Source of the DNA: Limimaricola hongkongensis DSM 17492
GTDB lineage: Bacteria; Pseudomonadota; Alphaproteobacteria; Rhodobacterales; Rhodobacteraceae
Assembly (NCBI RefSeq): GCF_000600975.2
Contig: NZ_KK088650.1
Location: 62,001-126,000, forward strand
DNA: 64,000 nucleotides
Direction: 5' to 3'
Under the pieces are notes generated by a model. It searched no databases and was not told the DNA's origin. It saw only the letters and a program-made list of their open reading frames with translations. How positions within the stretch are numbered: position 1 is the stretch's first letter; each line of letters begins with the position of its first letter. Both the position numbers and the translations under genes were made by a program. Positions 44,903 through 54,369 of this stretch are shown piece after piece.

Positions 44903-46132
44903 TGACCGATCCCACCGATCCCAAGAACGACAAGTTCACCAAGGCCAGGGGCCGCGACGAGGCGGGCGACCCGCTCCCCGCGGCACCGCCCGCCTCGGGT
45001 ACCCCTGTCGCGACCCCGCCATCGCCGGCGCCTTCGGACGTCGCGCACAAGGACGCGCCCGTTGCCGCCGACGGGGGGGCGCACGCCCCCGCGCAGCCCA
45101 CCGGCGCGATCGAAAAAACCGATCCTGCGGGTCGACGACCTGCGCGTCGCCTTCGACATCCGCCCGCGCGGCGCCTGGCCCTGGACGCCGTCGAACAAGC
45201 TGCACGCCGTGGGCGGCATCAGCTTCGATCTCGCGCCGGGCGAAAGCCTTGGCGTGGTGGGCGAAAGCGGCTCGGGCAAATCGACCCTGGCGCGCGCCAT
45301 CGTCGGCACGATCCCCTCCACCGGTGGGCGGATCGAATTCGAGGGGCAGGACCTCGCCTCCATGTCCGACCGGCAGCGCCGGGTGCACCGCAAGGACGTG
45401 CAGATGGTGTTCCAGGACCCTCTGGCTGCGCTCAACCCGCGCATGACCGTGGGCGACATCATCGCCGAGCCGCTGGTCACGCACGAGCCCAAGACCCCGC
45501 GCAAGGAGGTCCGCCGCCGGGTGGCCGAGCTGATGGAGCGGGTGGGCCTGCTGCCCAACCTCGTGAACCGCTACCCGCATGAATTCTCGGGCGGCCAGTG
45601 CCAGCGCATCGGCATCGCCCGCGCGCTGATTCTCAAGCCCAAGCTCCTGATCTGCGACGAGCCGGTCTCGGCGCTCGACGTCAGCGTGCAGGCGCAGGTG
45701 GTGAACCTTCTGAAGGAGCTGCAGCGCGACATGGGGCTGGCGATGATCTTCATCGCGCATGACCTCAGCGTGGTGAAGCACGTCTCCGACCGGATCGTGG
45801 TGATGTATCTGGGCCGGGTGATGGAAGTGGCGAAATCCAAGGCGCTGACCACCAACCCCGAGCACCCCTACACGCAGGCGCTGATCGCCTCCGTTCCGAT
45901 CCCCGACCCGGTGCTGGAGCGCCAGCGCCAGCGCCCGGTGCTCGGCGGCGAGCTGCCCTCGCCGCTCAGCCCGCCTTCGGGCTGCGTGTTCCGCACCCGT
46001 TGCCCCAAGGCGCATCCCGATTGCGCCGAGCGGCCGCCGCGCATGGTCGATCTGGGCGACGGGCACCGCGTGGCCTGCCCGTATCACCAAGAGCCCAGCG
46101 TGCTCGACGCGGCGCGGCAGATGGCGGGCTGA
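44899..46132 (+). CDS. oppF: Oligopeptide ABC transporter ATP-binding protein, apparent frameshift near codon 73
   Basis: Starting at ATG 44899 (GAGGTGAA upstream), the frame encodes a Pro/Ala-rich N-terminal segment of about 70 residues. It then leaves the frame of the ATPase core at the A6 run 45113-45118, or possibly at the G7 run 45073-45079. Removing one A would join it to KPILRVDDLRVAFD. From about 45122 the core is intact: Walker A GESGSGKSTL, signature SGGQCQR, Walker B LLICDEPVSALDV, and the CPKAHPDC cysteine cluster near the C terminus. A weak TTG at 45062 could start the core in the second frame, without a ribosome site. Sequencing error, pseudogene or programmed slip are open. Confidence 0.8.
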
Positions 46133-46192
46133 CCGTGTGCGCGATCGCCCCCCCGTGGGGCGGCCGCGATACATTTTCGACCATGGCGTGAA

Positions 46193-46214
46193 GGGGCCCG
46201 CAGGAGCGGGCCCC
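46193..46214. terminator. Hairpin between oppF and the response regulator gene
   Basis: GGGGCCCGC (46193-46201) pairs with GCGGGCCCC (46206-46214) around AGGA, and the bases after it include GCGCGTTT. Both oppF (plus strand) and the response regulator (minus strand) converge on it, so it can serve both. The T tracts are weak. Confidence 0.65.
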
Positions 46215-46222
46215 CGCGCGTT

Positions 46223-46585
46223 TCAGCCGCGCAGCGCCGCCCGCGCCGCGGCGAGAAGCTGGTCGGGATCATAGGGTTTTTGCACGCAGCGATGCGCCGC
46301 GAAGGCGCCCGGCAGCCCCGCCGCCGCATAGCCCGTGGCGAAGATGAACGGCGTGTTGTCGCGCGCCAGCCGCTCGGCCACCGGGTAGCTGGTTTCATTG
46401 CCGAGATTGACGTCGAGGATCGCCACGTCGAAGGCGATCTCCTCGGCCGCCCGCAACGCTTCGCTCAGCCGCATCGCCACCGTGACCTCGCAGCCCGCCT
46501 CGCTGAGCACGTCCTCGCCCAGCATCGCGACGAGGCTTTCATCCTCGACGAACAGCACCCGGATGCCCTGAAGCGTTTCATCCAT
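46223..46585 (-). CDS. Single-domain response regulator, FATGY motif
   Basis: The 120-residue receiver domain has acidic Glu14-Asp15, phosphoacceptor Asp58 in AILDVNLG, Thr84 in FATGYAAAG and Lys103 in VQKPYDP. There is no output domain. The FATGY sequence recalls the FAT-GUY response regulators of alphaproteobacteria, several of which act in the general stress response. It overlaps the HWE kinase gene by 8 bases, so the two are almost certainly partners. The signal and downstream output are unknown. Confidence 0.88.
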   Translation of the reverse strand: MDETLQGIRVLFVEDESLVAMLGEDVLSEAGCEVTVAMRLSEALRAAEEIAFDVAILDVNLGNETSYPVAERLARDNTPFIFATGYAAAGLPGAFAAHRCVQKPYDPDQLLAAARAALRG

Positions 46586-47624
46586 GCGCGGCTCCGGGCG
46601 CCGGGTCGAGCACCACCGGGTCGGGCAGCTGCGGCAGCAGCATCTCGATCCGGCAATGCAGCCCCTCGGGGCGGAACTCCACCCTGGCCGTGCCGCCGAA
46701 CTCCATCGCGACCTGCCGCTCGATCAGCCGCAGCCCGAAGCCCTTGCACGTGGGCTCGGCGACGCGCGGTCCGCCGTGCTCGGTCCATTCCAGCACGAGC
46801 GCGGTGCGGCCTTCATCGGCGGGGGCGGCGGTCCAGGCCAGCGTCACCTCGCCCTCGGGCCGGCTCAGCGCGCCATGGGCGAGGGCGTTGACGCCCAGCT
46901 CGTGCATCGCCATCGACAGGCTGACCGCCGCCTTGGGGTGGATGTCGAGATCGGGGCCGTTCACGACGACCCGCTCGGGGGCGATCTCCGCCGCCACGGC
47001 GTCGGCGATGACGCGCAGCGGCGCGCGCGCCCACGCGGTTTCGGTCAGCACGTTATGCGCCCGCGACAGCGTCGTCAGCCGCCCCGAGAACCGCTCGAAG
47101 GTCGAGGCGTCGCTGCTCTTGAAGCTCTGCCACGCAATCGATTGCACCGTCGCCAGCGTGTTCTTCACCCGGTGGTTCAGCTCGTTGACCAGCAGCCTCT
47201 GGCGTTCCTGCGCGCGCTTCTCCTCGGAGATGTCGCGCACCTCGATGATGGTGCCGATGGTCTGGCTTTCCTCGTCGCGGATCGGGCTGGCGGTGAAGCC
47301 GACGGGATAGAAATGCCCGTCGCGATGCACGAAGACCTCTTCGCCCTGCGTCTGGTTGTATTCGGGAAAGGCGCGGTCGATGGCGCATTCGTGCAGCGGA
47401 AAGGGGCGGCCATCGGGATAGGTGTGGTGGATGATGTCGTGCAGCGGCCGGTCGAGCGCCATGACCTCGTCGAGCGACCAGCCCGTCAGCTTCTCGGCGG
47501 CGCGGTTCATGTAGACGCAGCGTTGCCGGTCATCCATCAGGAAGATCGAGACGGAGGCGTTGTTCAACACGGCCTGAAGCCGTCTTTGGGCGTCGTCGAG
47601 CGGGCGCGCCTGCGGGGTCTGCAT
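46578..47624 (-). CDS. PAS-domain sensor histidine kinase, HWE family
   Basis: The 348-residue protein has a PAS domain at about residues 14-130 (LQAVLNNASVSIFLMDDRQRCVYMNRAAEKLTGWS) with a PAC end. A short helical linker leads to phosphoacceptor His151 in NELNHRVKNTLATVQSI, the HWE pattern, then an HATPase with MHELGVNALAHGALS and LEWTEHGGP (the W-x-E signature). No membrane segment is seen, so it should sense a cytosolic cue through the PAS domain. It is followed by an overlapping single-domain response regulator. Confidence 0.9.
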   Translation of the reverse strand: MQTPQARPLDDAQRRLQAVLNNASVSIFLMDDRQRCVYMNRAAEKLTGWSLDEVMALDRPLHDIIHHTYPDGRPFPLHECAIDRAFPEYNQTQGEEVFVHRDGHFYPVGFTASPIRDEESQTIGTIIEVRDISEEKRAQERQRLLVNELNHRVKNTLATVQSIAWQSFKSSDASTFERFSGRLTTLSRAHNVLTETAWARAPLRVIADAVAAEIAPERVVVNGPDLDIHPKAAVSLSMAMHELGVNALAHGALSRPEGEVTLAWTAAPADEGRTALVLEWTEHGGPRVAEPTCKGFGLRLIERQVAMEFGGTARVEFRPEGLHCRIEMLLPQLPDPVVLDPAPGAAHG

Positions 47625-47754
47625 CTGGTCCGGGTCTCCATCGGGGCGCCACCCGTACGATCATGCCCCTTGGGTGCGATCGCGGCCAGCCGCCATTTGT
47701 CGTCGATCTAGCGCGCGACGCCGGGCGGCAACACCGCCCCGGCGTCACATGCGA

Positions 47755-49134
47755 TCAACTCCCGACCATGCGGCCCCAGAGGTCGTATTCATCCGCCTCG
47801 TCCACCTCGACGGTGAGCATGTCGCCGGGCTTGAGGATGTCGTGGCCGTCATCGATGAACAGGTTGCCGTCGATCTCCGGCGCGTCGGCCATGGTGCGGC
47901 AGGTCGCGGCTTCCTCGTCGACCTCGTCGACGATCACCTGCAGGTGCTGGCCGACCTTGGCGGCGAGCTTGGCCTCGGAAATCGCCTGCGCCTTCTGCAT
48001 GAACCGTTCCCAGCGCTCCTGCTTGACCTCTTCGGGCACGTGATCGGGCAGGTCGTTCGAACGGGCACCGGCGACGTTCTCGTATTTGAAGCAGCCGACC
48101 CGGTCGAGCTGCGCCTCGTCGAGCCAGTCGAGCATGTAGTCGAACTCGGCCTCGGTCTCGCCGGGGTAGCCGACGATGAAGGTCGAGCGCAGCGTGATGT
48201 CGGGCGCCATCGACCGCCACGCCGCGATCTCGTCGAGCGTCTTTGCGGACGCCGCCGGCCGCGCCATGCGCTTGAGCACGTCCGGGTGCCCGTGCTGGAA
48301 CGGGATGTCGAGATAGGGCAGCAGGCCGGAGTTCGGATCGGCCATCAGCGGGATCAGGTCGCGCACATGCGGGTAGGGGTAGACGTAGTGCAGCCGCACC
48401 CAGGCCCCGAGCGAGCCCAGATCGCGCGCCAGATCGGTGATGTGGGCGCGGTGCCCGCGATCCTCGGCGTGGCGGATGTCGAGCCCGTAGGCGCTCGTGT
48501 CCTGGGAGATCACCAGCAGCTCGCGCACCCCCGCCTCGACGAGCTTTTCCGCCTCGCGCATCACCGCATGGGCGGGGCGCGACTGAAGCCGCCCGCGCAT
48601 GTCGGGGATGATGCAGAACTTGCACTTGTGATTGCAGCCCTCGGAGATCTTCAGGTAGCTGAAATGCCGCGGCGTGAGCGAGATGCCGCGCGCCGGCAGC
48701 AGATCCACGAAGGGATCGGGCGCGGGCGGCACCGCGCCATGCACCGCGTCGAGCACCTGCTCGTATTGATGCGGGCCGGTGACGGCGAGCACGCGTGGAT
48801 GCGCGCCGGTGATGTAATCGGGCTCGGCCCCGAGGCAGCCGGTGACGATCACCTTGCCGTTCTCGTTCAATGCCTCGCCGATCGCGTCGAGGCTTTCGGC
48901 CTTGGCGCTGTCGAGAAAGCCGCAGGTGTTGACGATCACCGCGTCGGCCCCGGCATAGTCGGGGCTGATCGCGTAGCCCTCGGCCCTGAGCCGGGTCAGG
49001 ATGCGTTCGCTGTCGACCAGCGCCTTGGGGCAGCCGAGCGACACCATGCCGATGGTCGGCTGGCCGGGACGGGCGACATCGTTGAAGCGCGCCTTGGGGG
49101 CGAGGTCGGGACGGAGATCGGGAGGATTCTGCAT
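47755..49134 (-). CDS. rimO: Ribosomal protein S12 methylthiotransferase
   Basis: The 459-residue radical SAM enzyme has an N-terminal methylthiotransferase domain with the three cluster cysteines ([30 protein letters not shown]). The radical SAM motif CNHKCKFC ([23 protein letters not shown]) follows, with a C-terminal TRAM domain. It adds a methylthio group to Asp89 of ribosomal protein S12. It is 20 bases upstream of sitD's stop on the same strand and lies ahead of no cotranscribed partner. Confidence 0.95.
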   Translation of the reverse strand: MQNPPDLRPDLAPKARFNDVARPGQPTIGMVSLGCPKALVDSERILTRLRAEGYAISPDYAGADAVIVNTCGFLDSAKAESLDAIGEALNENGKVIVTGCLGAEPDYITGAHPRVLAVTGPHQYEQVLDAVHGAVPPAPDPFVDLLPARGISLTPRHFSYLKISEGCNHKCKFCIIPDMRGRLQSRPAHAVMREAEKLVEAGVRELLVISQDTSAYGLDIRHAEDRGHRAHITDLARDLGSLGAWVRLHYVYPYPHVRDLIPLMADPNSGLLPYLDIPFQHGHPDVLKRMARPAASAKTLDEIAAWRSMAPDITLRSTFIVGYPGETEAEFDYMLDWLDEAQLDRVGCFKYENVAGARSNDLPDHVPEEVKQERWERFMQKAQAISEAKLAAKVGQHLQVIVDEVDEEAATCRTMADAPEIDGNLFIDDGHDILKPGDMLTVEVDEADEYDLWGRMVGS

Positions 49135-49153
49135 CCGCGCGATCTAATCGCTC

Positions 49154-49999
49154 TCAGCCCGTCTGGGAAGCCCTCCCGTTCTCGGCCCGGCGGATCGTGA
49201 TCGACTTCCAGACAAAGGCCATGATGAAGATCAGCGTCAGCCCGAGGATGATCGTCGGCGCCGGCGCGCTGTCGATCCAGAAGCTGGCATAGACCCCGCC
49301 CCAGCTCGCCACCAGCGTCACCGCCACGGCGACCATGAGCATCGCGCCGAAGCGGCGGGTGACGAGAAAGGCGATGGCGCCCGGCGCGATCAGAAGCCCG
49401 ATGGCGAGGATGATGCCCACCGCCGAGAGCGTGCTGACGATGGTCAGCGACAAGAGCCCCAGCAGCCCGTAATGAAACAGCCCCACCGGCATCCCAAGCG
49501 CCCGCGCCTGTCCCGGATCGAAGGCGTGCAGCATCAGGTCGCGCCAGCGCGCCATCAGCGCAAGGCTGACCAGCCCGCCGACGATTCCGGCGGTCCACAG
49601 GTCGGTCGCATCGATGCCGAGCATGTTGCCGAACAGGATGTGGTCGAGATGCACCTCGCTCTCGATCCAGGTGTAGAGCACGAGGCCGATCCCGAACATG
49701 CCCGAGAAGACCACGCCCATCACCGTGTCCTGCTTGATCCGGCTGTGATCGGTCAGAAACCCGGTGGCGAGCGCGCAGGACATGCCCGCGACAAAGGCGC
49801 CGATCAGCAGCGGGATGTTCAGGATATAGGCCAGCACCACGCCGGGCAGCACCGCGTGGCTCACCGCGTCGCCCATCAGCGACCAGCCCTTGAGCACCAG
49901 GAAACACGACAGAAGCGCGCAGGGCACCGCGATCAGCCCGGCGATCACGAAGGCGTCGCGCATGAAGTCGAGCTGGAAGGGAAGCAGAAGCTCGTTCAT
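49154..49999 (-). CDS. sitD: Manganese/metal ABC transporter permease
   Basis: The 281-residue membrane protein has about eight hydrophobic helices and the ABC-3 permease pattern: VLKGWSLMGDAVSHAVLPGVVLAYIL at the start and AIGLLIAPGAIAFLVTRRF near 220. ABC-3 permeases import Mn, Zn or Fe. It is the fourth gene of sitABCD and overlaps sitC by 4 bases. The length is typical of the family. Confidence 0.9.
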   Translation of the reverse strand: MNELLLPFQLDFMRDAFVIAGLIAVPCALLSCFLVLKGWSLMGDAVSHAVLPGVVLAYILNIPLLIGAFVAGMSCALATGFLTDHSRIKQDTVMGVVFSGMFGIGLVLYTWIESEVHLDHILFGNMLGIDATDLWTAGIVGGLVSLALMARWRDLMLHAFDPGQARALGMPVGLFHYGLLGLLSLTIVSTLSAVGIILAIGLLIAPGAIAFLVTRRFGAMLMVAVAVTLVASWGGVYASFWIDSAPAPTIILGLTLIFIMAFVWKSITIRRAENGRASQTG

Positions 50000-50844
50000 A
50001 GCGCCGCCCTCGCGCGGGCCTTTGCTGCGAGCCAGCCATGCTTGGGCGCAAAGACGAAGGCCAAAAGGAAGATCAGCGTCTGCAGCGAGATGATCACGCC
50101 GCCCGTGGCGCCGTCGAGAAAGAAGGAGATATAGGCCCCGAGAAAGCTGGTGACGCTGCCCAGCGCGACCGCGATGGCGATCAGCCGCGGGAAGCGGTCG
50201 GTGAGAAGATAGGCGGTGGCGCCGGGCGTCACCACCATCGCGATCACCAGAAACGCGCCCACCGTCTGCAGGGCCGCGACGCAGGCCGCCGACAACAGCA
50301 CGAAGAACACGAAGCGCAGCAGGCCGGGCCGCAGCCCGACCGAGCGGGCATGGGTTTCGTCGAAGAAGGCGACCATCAGGTCCTTCCACTTCAAGAGCAG
50401 CACCACCATGCAGACCGCGCCGATGATGGCGAGCTGGAGCGTGTCCTCGGGCGTGATGGCAAGGATGTTGCCCAAGATGATGGTCTGCACGTCCACCGGC
50501 GTGGGCGAGACCGAGACCATGAACAGCCCCAGCCCGAAGAAGCCGGTGAAGATCAGCCCGATGACGGTGTCTTCCTTCAGCCCCGTGCGCTGGTTGAGAA
50601 ACAGCATCGCGCCCGCGGCCAGACCGCCCGACAGGAACGCGCCCAGCGCGAAGGGCAGGCCGAGCATGTAGGCGCCGGCGACGCCCGGCACGATGGAGTG
50701 CGACAGCGCGTCGCCGATCAGCGACCAGCCCTTGAGCATGAGATAGGCCGACAGGAACGCGCAGACCGCGCCGACCAGCGCGGAGACCCACATCGCGTTG
50801 AGCATGTAGCCATAGGTGAAGGGGAGCAGCAGTGCCTCGATCAT
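49996..50844 (-). CDS. sitC: Manganese/metal ABC transporter permease
   Basis: The 282-residue paralogue of the next gene has [30 protein letters not shown] and [23 protein letters not shown], the ABC-3 permease motifs. It probably forms the membrane channel with SitD. It overlaps sitB and sitD by 4 bases each. Two permease genes together with one ATPase and one binding protein match Sit-type manganese importers rather than the single-permease ZnuABC systems. Confidence 0.9.
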   Translation of the reverse strand: MIEALLLPFTYGYMLNAMWVSALVGAVCAFLSAYLMLKGWSLIGDALSHSIVPGVAGAYMLGLPFALGAFLSGGLAAGAMLFLNQRTGLKEDTVIGLIFTGFFGLGLFMVSVSPTPVDVQTIILGNILAITPEDTLQLAIIGAVCMVVLLLKWKDLMVAFFDETHARSVGLRPGLLRFVFFVLLSAACVAALQTVGAFLVIAMVVTPGATAYLLTDRFPRLIAIAVALGSVTSFLGAYISFFLDGATGGVIISLQTLIFLLAFVFAPKHGWLAAKARARAAL

Positions 50845-51731
50845 CGGCCGCCGCCCCCCGAGCGGTGCTGGTCGTCGTAGAACACCAGCGGGCGTTCGTC
50901 GTCCGACAGGATCCGCAGCTTGCGCGCATCCTCGTCCTGGTGCAGCTCCGCCCCGCCCAGCACGAAATGCCGCAGCACGCCGCCGAAGGCGTGCTCCAGA
51001 TTGTCCCGCGTGAACACGTCGCGCGTCGGCCCATGCGCCAGAACCGTGCCCTTCACGAGCACGGTGCGGTCGCAGAACTCCGGCACGCTCCCGAGATTAT
51101 GGGTCGAGACCAGCATCACCCGGCCCTCGTCGCGCAATTCGCGCAAAAGCCGGATGATCGCTTCCTCGGTGGCCACGTCGACGCCGGTGAAGGGCTCGTC
51201 CAGAAGGATCACCCGCCCGTCCTGCGCCAGCGCGCGGGCGAGAAAGACGCGCTTGCGCTGGCCGCCCGACAACTCGCCGATCTGGCGGTGGCGAAAGGCG
51301 GTCATGTTGACCCGCTCCAGCGCCGCCGAGACGGCCTCGTGGTCGGCCGCGCGCGGGCGGCGCAGAAAGCCCATGCGCCCGTAGCGGCCCATCATCACCA
51401 CGTCCTCGACCAGCACCGGAAAGGACCAGTCGACCTCCTCGGCCTGCGGCACATAGGCGACGAGGCCGGATTTCAGCGCCCGCTTCACCGGCTGGCCGAG
51501 GATCGAGATCGACCCCCTGGCCAGCGGCAGAAACCCCATGATCGCCTTGAACAGGGTGGATTTGCCCGCGCCGTTGACACCCACCAGCGCCGAGATCGTG
51601 CCGACCGGCAGGGCAAAGCTCGCCTCGCGCAGCGCCGTGACGCCGTTGCGGTAGGAGACGGTGACCCCGTCCGCGGTCAGCCCCGCGCCCGTGGCCTGCG
51701 CATGTTCGGGAAAGGCGCGGGCATCCATCAT
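50841..51731 (-). CDS. sitB: Manganese/metal ABC transporter ATP-binding protein
   Basis: The 296-residue ATPase has Walker [12 protein letters not shown]-loop VPQAEEVDW, signature [15 protein letters not shown], Walker [14 protein letters not shown] and the switch His in VSTHNLG. It drives the SitCD channel. A short C-terminal extension rich in Asp and Arg (ending HRSGGGGR) is unusual but of no known role. ATG 51731 overlaps the sitA stop in an ATGA. Confidence 0.92.
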   Translation of the reverse strand: MMDARAFPEHAQATGAGLTADGVTVSYRNGVTALREASFALPVGTISALVGVNGAGKSTLFKAIMGFLPLARGSISILGQPVKRALKSGLVAYVPQAEEVDWSFPVLVEDVVMMGRYGRMGFLRRPRAADHEAVSAALERVNMTAFRHRQIGELSGGQRKRVFLARALAQDGRVILLDEPFTGVDVATEEAIIRLLRELRDEGRVMLVSTHNLGSVPEFCDRTVLVKGTVLAHGPTRDVFTRDNLEHAFGGVLRHFVLGGAELHQDEDARKLRILSDDERPLVFYDDQHRSGGGGR

Positions 51732-52615
51732 TCGCCCCCGTTCAGGCCGCGCGCGACGGTTTCGGTGGTGACGCGCAGAAGGTCGAGATAGCTCGGCACC
51801 GGGCCGCCTTCCTCGGACAGCGAATCGACGTAGAGCTCGCCGCCATAGCTGGCGCCGGTTTCGCGGGCGACCTGTTTCGCCGGGTCGGTGTTGACCGTGC
51901 TTTCGCAGAACACCGCCGGAATGTCGTGCTCGCGCACCCCGTCGATCACCCGGCGCACCTGCTGCGGCGTGCCGGTGGCATCGGCGTTCATCGGCCACAA
52001 GAACAGCTCGCTGAGCCCCAGGTCGCGGGCGAGATAGCTGAAGGCCCCCTCGCAGGAAACGAGCCAGCGCTTTTCCTCGGGCACGCGCTCGATCTCGGCC
52101 TTGAGCGGCGCGATCATCGCGGCGATCTGCTGCTTGTAGGCATCGGCGTTGGCGGCGTAGGTCGCGGCGTTGTCCGGGTCCGCCTCGCTCAGCGCCTCGC
52201 GGATGTTGTCGACATAGATCACGGCGTTGTCGGGGCTCATCCAGGCATGCGGGTTCGGCTTGCCGTCGTAATCGCCGCCCGAGATCGAGATCGGCTCGAT
52301 CCCGTCCGAGATGACGGCGGCGGGCCGCTCGCCCGCATTGTCGAGAAACTGCTCGAACCACAATTCGAGGTTCAGGCCGTTCCACAGCACGAGATCGGCG
52401 TCGCGCACGCCCAGGATGTCGCGCGGGGTCGGCTGGTAGTTGTGGATCTCCGCGCCGGGCTTGGTGATCGACACCACCTCGGCGGCCTCGCCCGCGACGT
52501 TGCGCGCCATGTCGGCGATCACGGTGAAGCTCGTCGCCACCTTGATCTTGTCATCGGCGGCGGCGGGCAGGGCCAGCAGCGATGTGCCGAGGGCGAGAAG
52601 GGGCAGGATGCGCAT
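51728..52615 (-). CDS. sitA: Periplasmic manganese/metal-binding protein
   Basis: The 295-residue cluster A-I binding protein has a signal peptide ([20 protein letters not shown], cleaved before DDK), then metal ligands His58 in [10 protein letters not shown] and His123 in NPHAWMSP, and later Glu and Asp ligands in [10 protein letters not shown] and the LYVDSLS segment. It has no His-rich loop, which argues against a zinc-specific ZnuA and for manganese (MntA/SitA). It is the first gene of sitABCD. Two Mur-type palindromes lie in its promoter region. Confidence 0.92.
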   Translation of the reverse strand: MRILPLLALGTSLLALPAAADDKIKVATSFTVIADMARNVAGEAAEVVSITKPGAEIHNYQPTPRDILGVRDADLVLWNGLNLELWFEQFLDNAGERPAAVISDGIEPISISGGDYDGKPNPHAWMSPDNAVIYVDNIREALSEADPDNAATYAANADAYKQQIAAMIAPLKAEIERVPEEKRWLVSCEGAFSYLARDLGLSELFLWPMNADATGTPQQVRRVIDGVREHDIPAVFCESTVNTDPAKQVARETGASYGGELYVDSLSEEGGPVPSYLDLLRVTTETVARGLNGGE

Positions 52616-52654
52616 GTGGGTCTCCGGGTGATGTGAACCTTCGCGGGCATAAGA

Positions 52655-52700
52655 TGCGAACCATTCGCAAGAAGTCAACTGGATTGCGAATAATTCGCAA
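52655..52700. promoter_or_regulatory. Two Mur (manganese regulator)-type operator palindromes
   Basis: TGCGAACCATTCGCA (52655-52669) and TTGCGAATAATTCGCAA (52684-52700) are near-perfect and perfect palindromes of the alphaproteobacterial Mur box form. Their centres are 30 bases apart, upstream of sitA. A Fur-family Mur protein with manganese should repress sitABCD through them; the mur gene is not in the window. Confidence 0.8.
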
Positions 52701-52749
52701 CTTTGGCCTTTCTCCGCCGCGGCGCCGTCGACAGGCGGGGGCGGCCACG

Positions 52750-52778
52750 AAAAAGGGGGCCGCGCGGTGGCGGCCCCC
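52750..52778 (-). terminator. Intrinsic terminator of gcrA
   Basis: GGGGGCCGC (52755-52763) pairs with GCGGCCCCC (52770-52778). On the minus strand it is followed by T5 (complement of 52750-52754). It lies 26 bases after the gcrA stop and before the sitA promoter. Confidence 0.88.
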
Positions 52779-52803
52779 TTCGGGTCGTTCCTTGAAGATC
52801 GGC

Positions 52804-53388
52804 TCAGCGGCGGCGATCGCGGCGCGAGCTCATCGGCTGGAAGGCGACGCCGACATGCGCCTCGCAATAGGGCTTGCCCGATTGCGTCGGCAGGCCGCAG
52901 AACCAGAAATTGTCGGTGGCGGGATCGCCCACCGGCCATTTGCAGGTCTTTTCGGTCAGCTCCATCAGCGTCAGCTTCTTGGCGCCCTTTTCCACCTCGG
53001 AAACCTTGGCGAGCGCCTCGGGGCTGATCTCGTTGGCCGAGGGCTGCGGCGGCAGCGGCTGGCCGGCGGGGATGATGGCGCGGCGCGCGGCGCTCATCGG
53101 GATCGGGCTGTCGTCCTCCTCCGCGGGCTTGGCGGCTTCGGGCGCGGCGGCGGGTTCGGGCCGTGCGGCGGCGGGCGCCGCCGGCTGGGCCGGGGCGGGC
53201 GCCGCCTGCGGGGCGGCGGGGGCGGGCTGCGGCGCCACGCCGGTGCGGTTCGACAGGCCGAGGCGATGCACCTTGCCGATCACGGCGTTGCGCGTCACGC
53301 CGCCGAGCTCCTTGGCGATCTGGCTCGCCGACTGGCCCTCGTTCCACATTCTCTTGAGCGTTTCGACGCGCTCGTCGGTCCAGGACAT
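52804..53388 (-). CDS. gcrA: Cell-cycle transcriptional regulator GcrA
   Basis: The 194-residue protein starts with SWTDERVETLKRMWNEGQSASQIAKELGGVTRNAVIGKVHRLGLSNR, the GcrA DNA-binding domain. An Ala/Pro linker (residues 50-95) precedes a C-terminal domain (KTCKWPVGDPATDNFWFCGLPTQSGKPYCEAH) that binds sigma-70 in Caulobacter. GcrA activates methylation-dependent cell-cycle genes and is confined to alphaproteobacteria. It is a single-gene unit ended by a clear terminator and is divergent from the ABC-2 permease gene. Confidence 0.96.
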   Translation of the reverse strand: MSWTDERVETLKRMWNEGQSASQIAKELGGVTRNAVIGKVHRLGLSNRTGVAPQPAPAAPQAAPAPAQPAAPAAARPEPAAAPEAAKPAEEDDSPIPMSAARRAIIPAGQPLPPQPSANEISPEALAKVSEVEKGAKKLTLMELTEKTCKWPVGDPATDNFWFCGLPTQSGKPYCEAHVGVAFQPMSSRRDRRR

Positions 53389-53565
53389 GCAATGCCTCCG
53401 ATCGGTTGGGCGGTGGCCCGCCGTTTCAGTTGCGACGTGCCGATTTACCCGGCCAGACGCCGCAGTTCAACCCGCACCGCGCGTCGCGATGCGATCATCT
53501 GCGCCGCACCGGCCTTGTCACCGACCGCATGGCGGCTACAACCCCGACCGCAGGAGGCGCACAAC

Positions 53566-54369
53566 ATGAGCATCGACACAGATCAGGGACTCCGCCGTTT
53601 CGGCCGGTTCAACAGCCTGGGCACCGCGACGCTGGCGCATCGCGAAACCCGCCGCTTTCTCAACGTCTGGGCGCAGACGGTGATGGCGCCGCTGATCAAC
53701 GCGGCGTTGTTCCTTCTCATCTTCACCATCGCGATCGGCCCGCGCCGCGGCGACGTGATGGGGGTGGAATTCCTGCATTTCCTCGCGCCCGGCCTGTTGA
53801 TGATGACGGTGATCCAGCAGGCCTTCGCCAACACCTCGTCGTCGCTGGCCTCGGCCAAGGTGCAGGGCAACATCGTCGACACGCTGATGGCGCCCTTGTC
53901 CTCGGCCGAGATGCTGGCGGGCTATGTCGCGGGCGCGGTGGCGCGCGGGCTGATCGTCGCTGTGGTGATCGCGCTGGGCGTGTGGATCTTTCTCGGCGTG
54001 GGTCTGGCGCATCCGCTCTGGGCGCTGACCTTCTGGCTTCTGGGCTCGGTCTTCATGGGGGCGCTGGGGCTGATCGCGGGGATCTACGCGCAGAAATTCG
54101 ACCAGCTCGCCGCGATCACCAATTTCCTCGTGACGCCGCTGGCCTTCCTGTCGGGCACCTTCTACTCGATCGAGGCGCTGCCGGGCGTGATGCAGACCCT
54201 GAGCCGGATCAACCCGTTCTTCTACCTGATCGACGGCGCGCGCTACGGCATGATCGGCGTCTCCGACGGCTCGCCCTTTCTGGGCCTCGCGGTGATGCTG
54301 GTCTCCTGCGCGGCGATCCTCGGCTTTGCCTGGACCTGGCTCGAACGCGGCTACCGGCTCAAGCCGTGA
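53566..54369 (+). CDS. ABC-2 type permease, YadH-like
   Basis: The 267-residue membrane protein resembles E. coli YadH in length and in segments such as RFLNVWAQTVMAPLINAALFLLIF, FLAPGLLMMTVIQQAFANTSSSLASAKVQGNI and LTPLAFLSGTFYSIEALPG. It has six hydrophobic helices. YadH is the permease of an ABC exporter with ATPase YadG, but no ATPase gene adjoins this copy; the ABC ATPase at 55600 has its own permease. AGGAGG precedes ATG 53566. It overlaps the following acetyltransferase gene by 4 bases. Substrate unknown. Confidence 0.82.
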   Translation: MSIDTDQGLRRFGRFNSLGTATLAHRETRRFLNVWAQTVMAPLINAALFLLIFTIAIGPRRGDVMGVEFLHFLAPGLLMMTVIQQAFANTSSSLASAKVQGNIVDTLMAPLSSAEMLAGYVAGAVARGLIVAVVIALGVWIFLGVGLAHPLWALTFWLLGSVFMGALGLIAGIYAQKFDQLAAITNFLVTPLAFLSGTFYSIEALPGVMQTLSRINPFFYLIDGARYGMIGVSDGSPFLGLAVMLVSCAAILGFAWTWLERGYRLKP

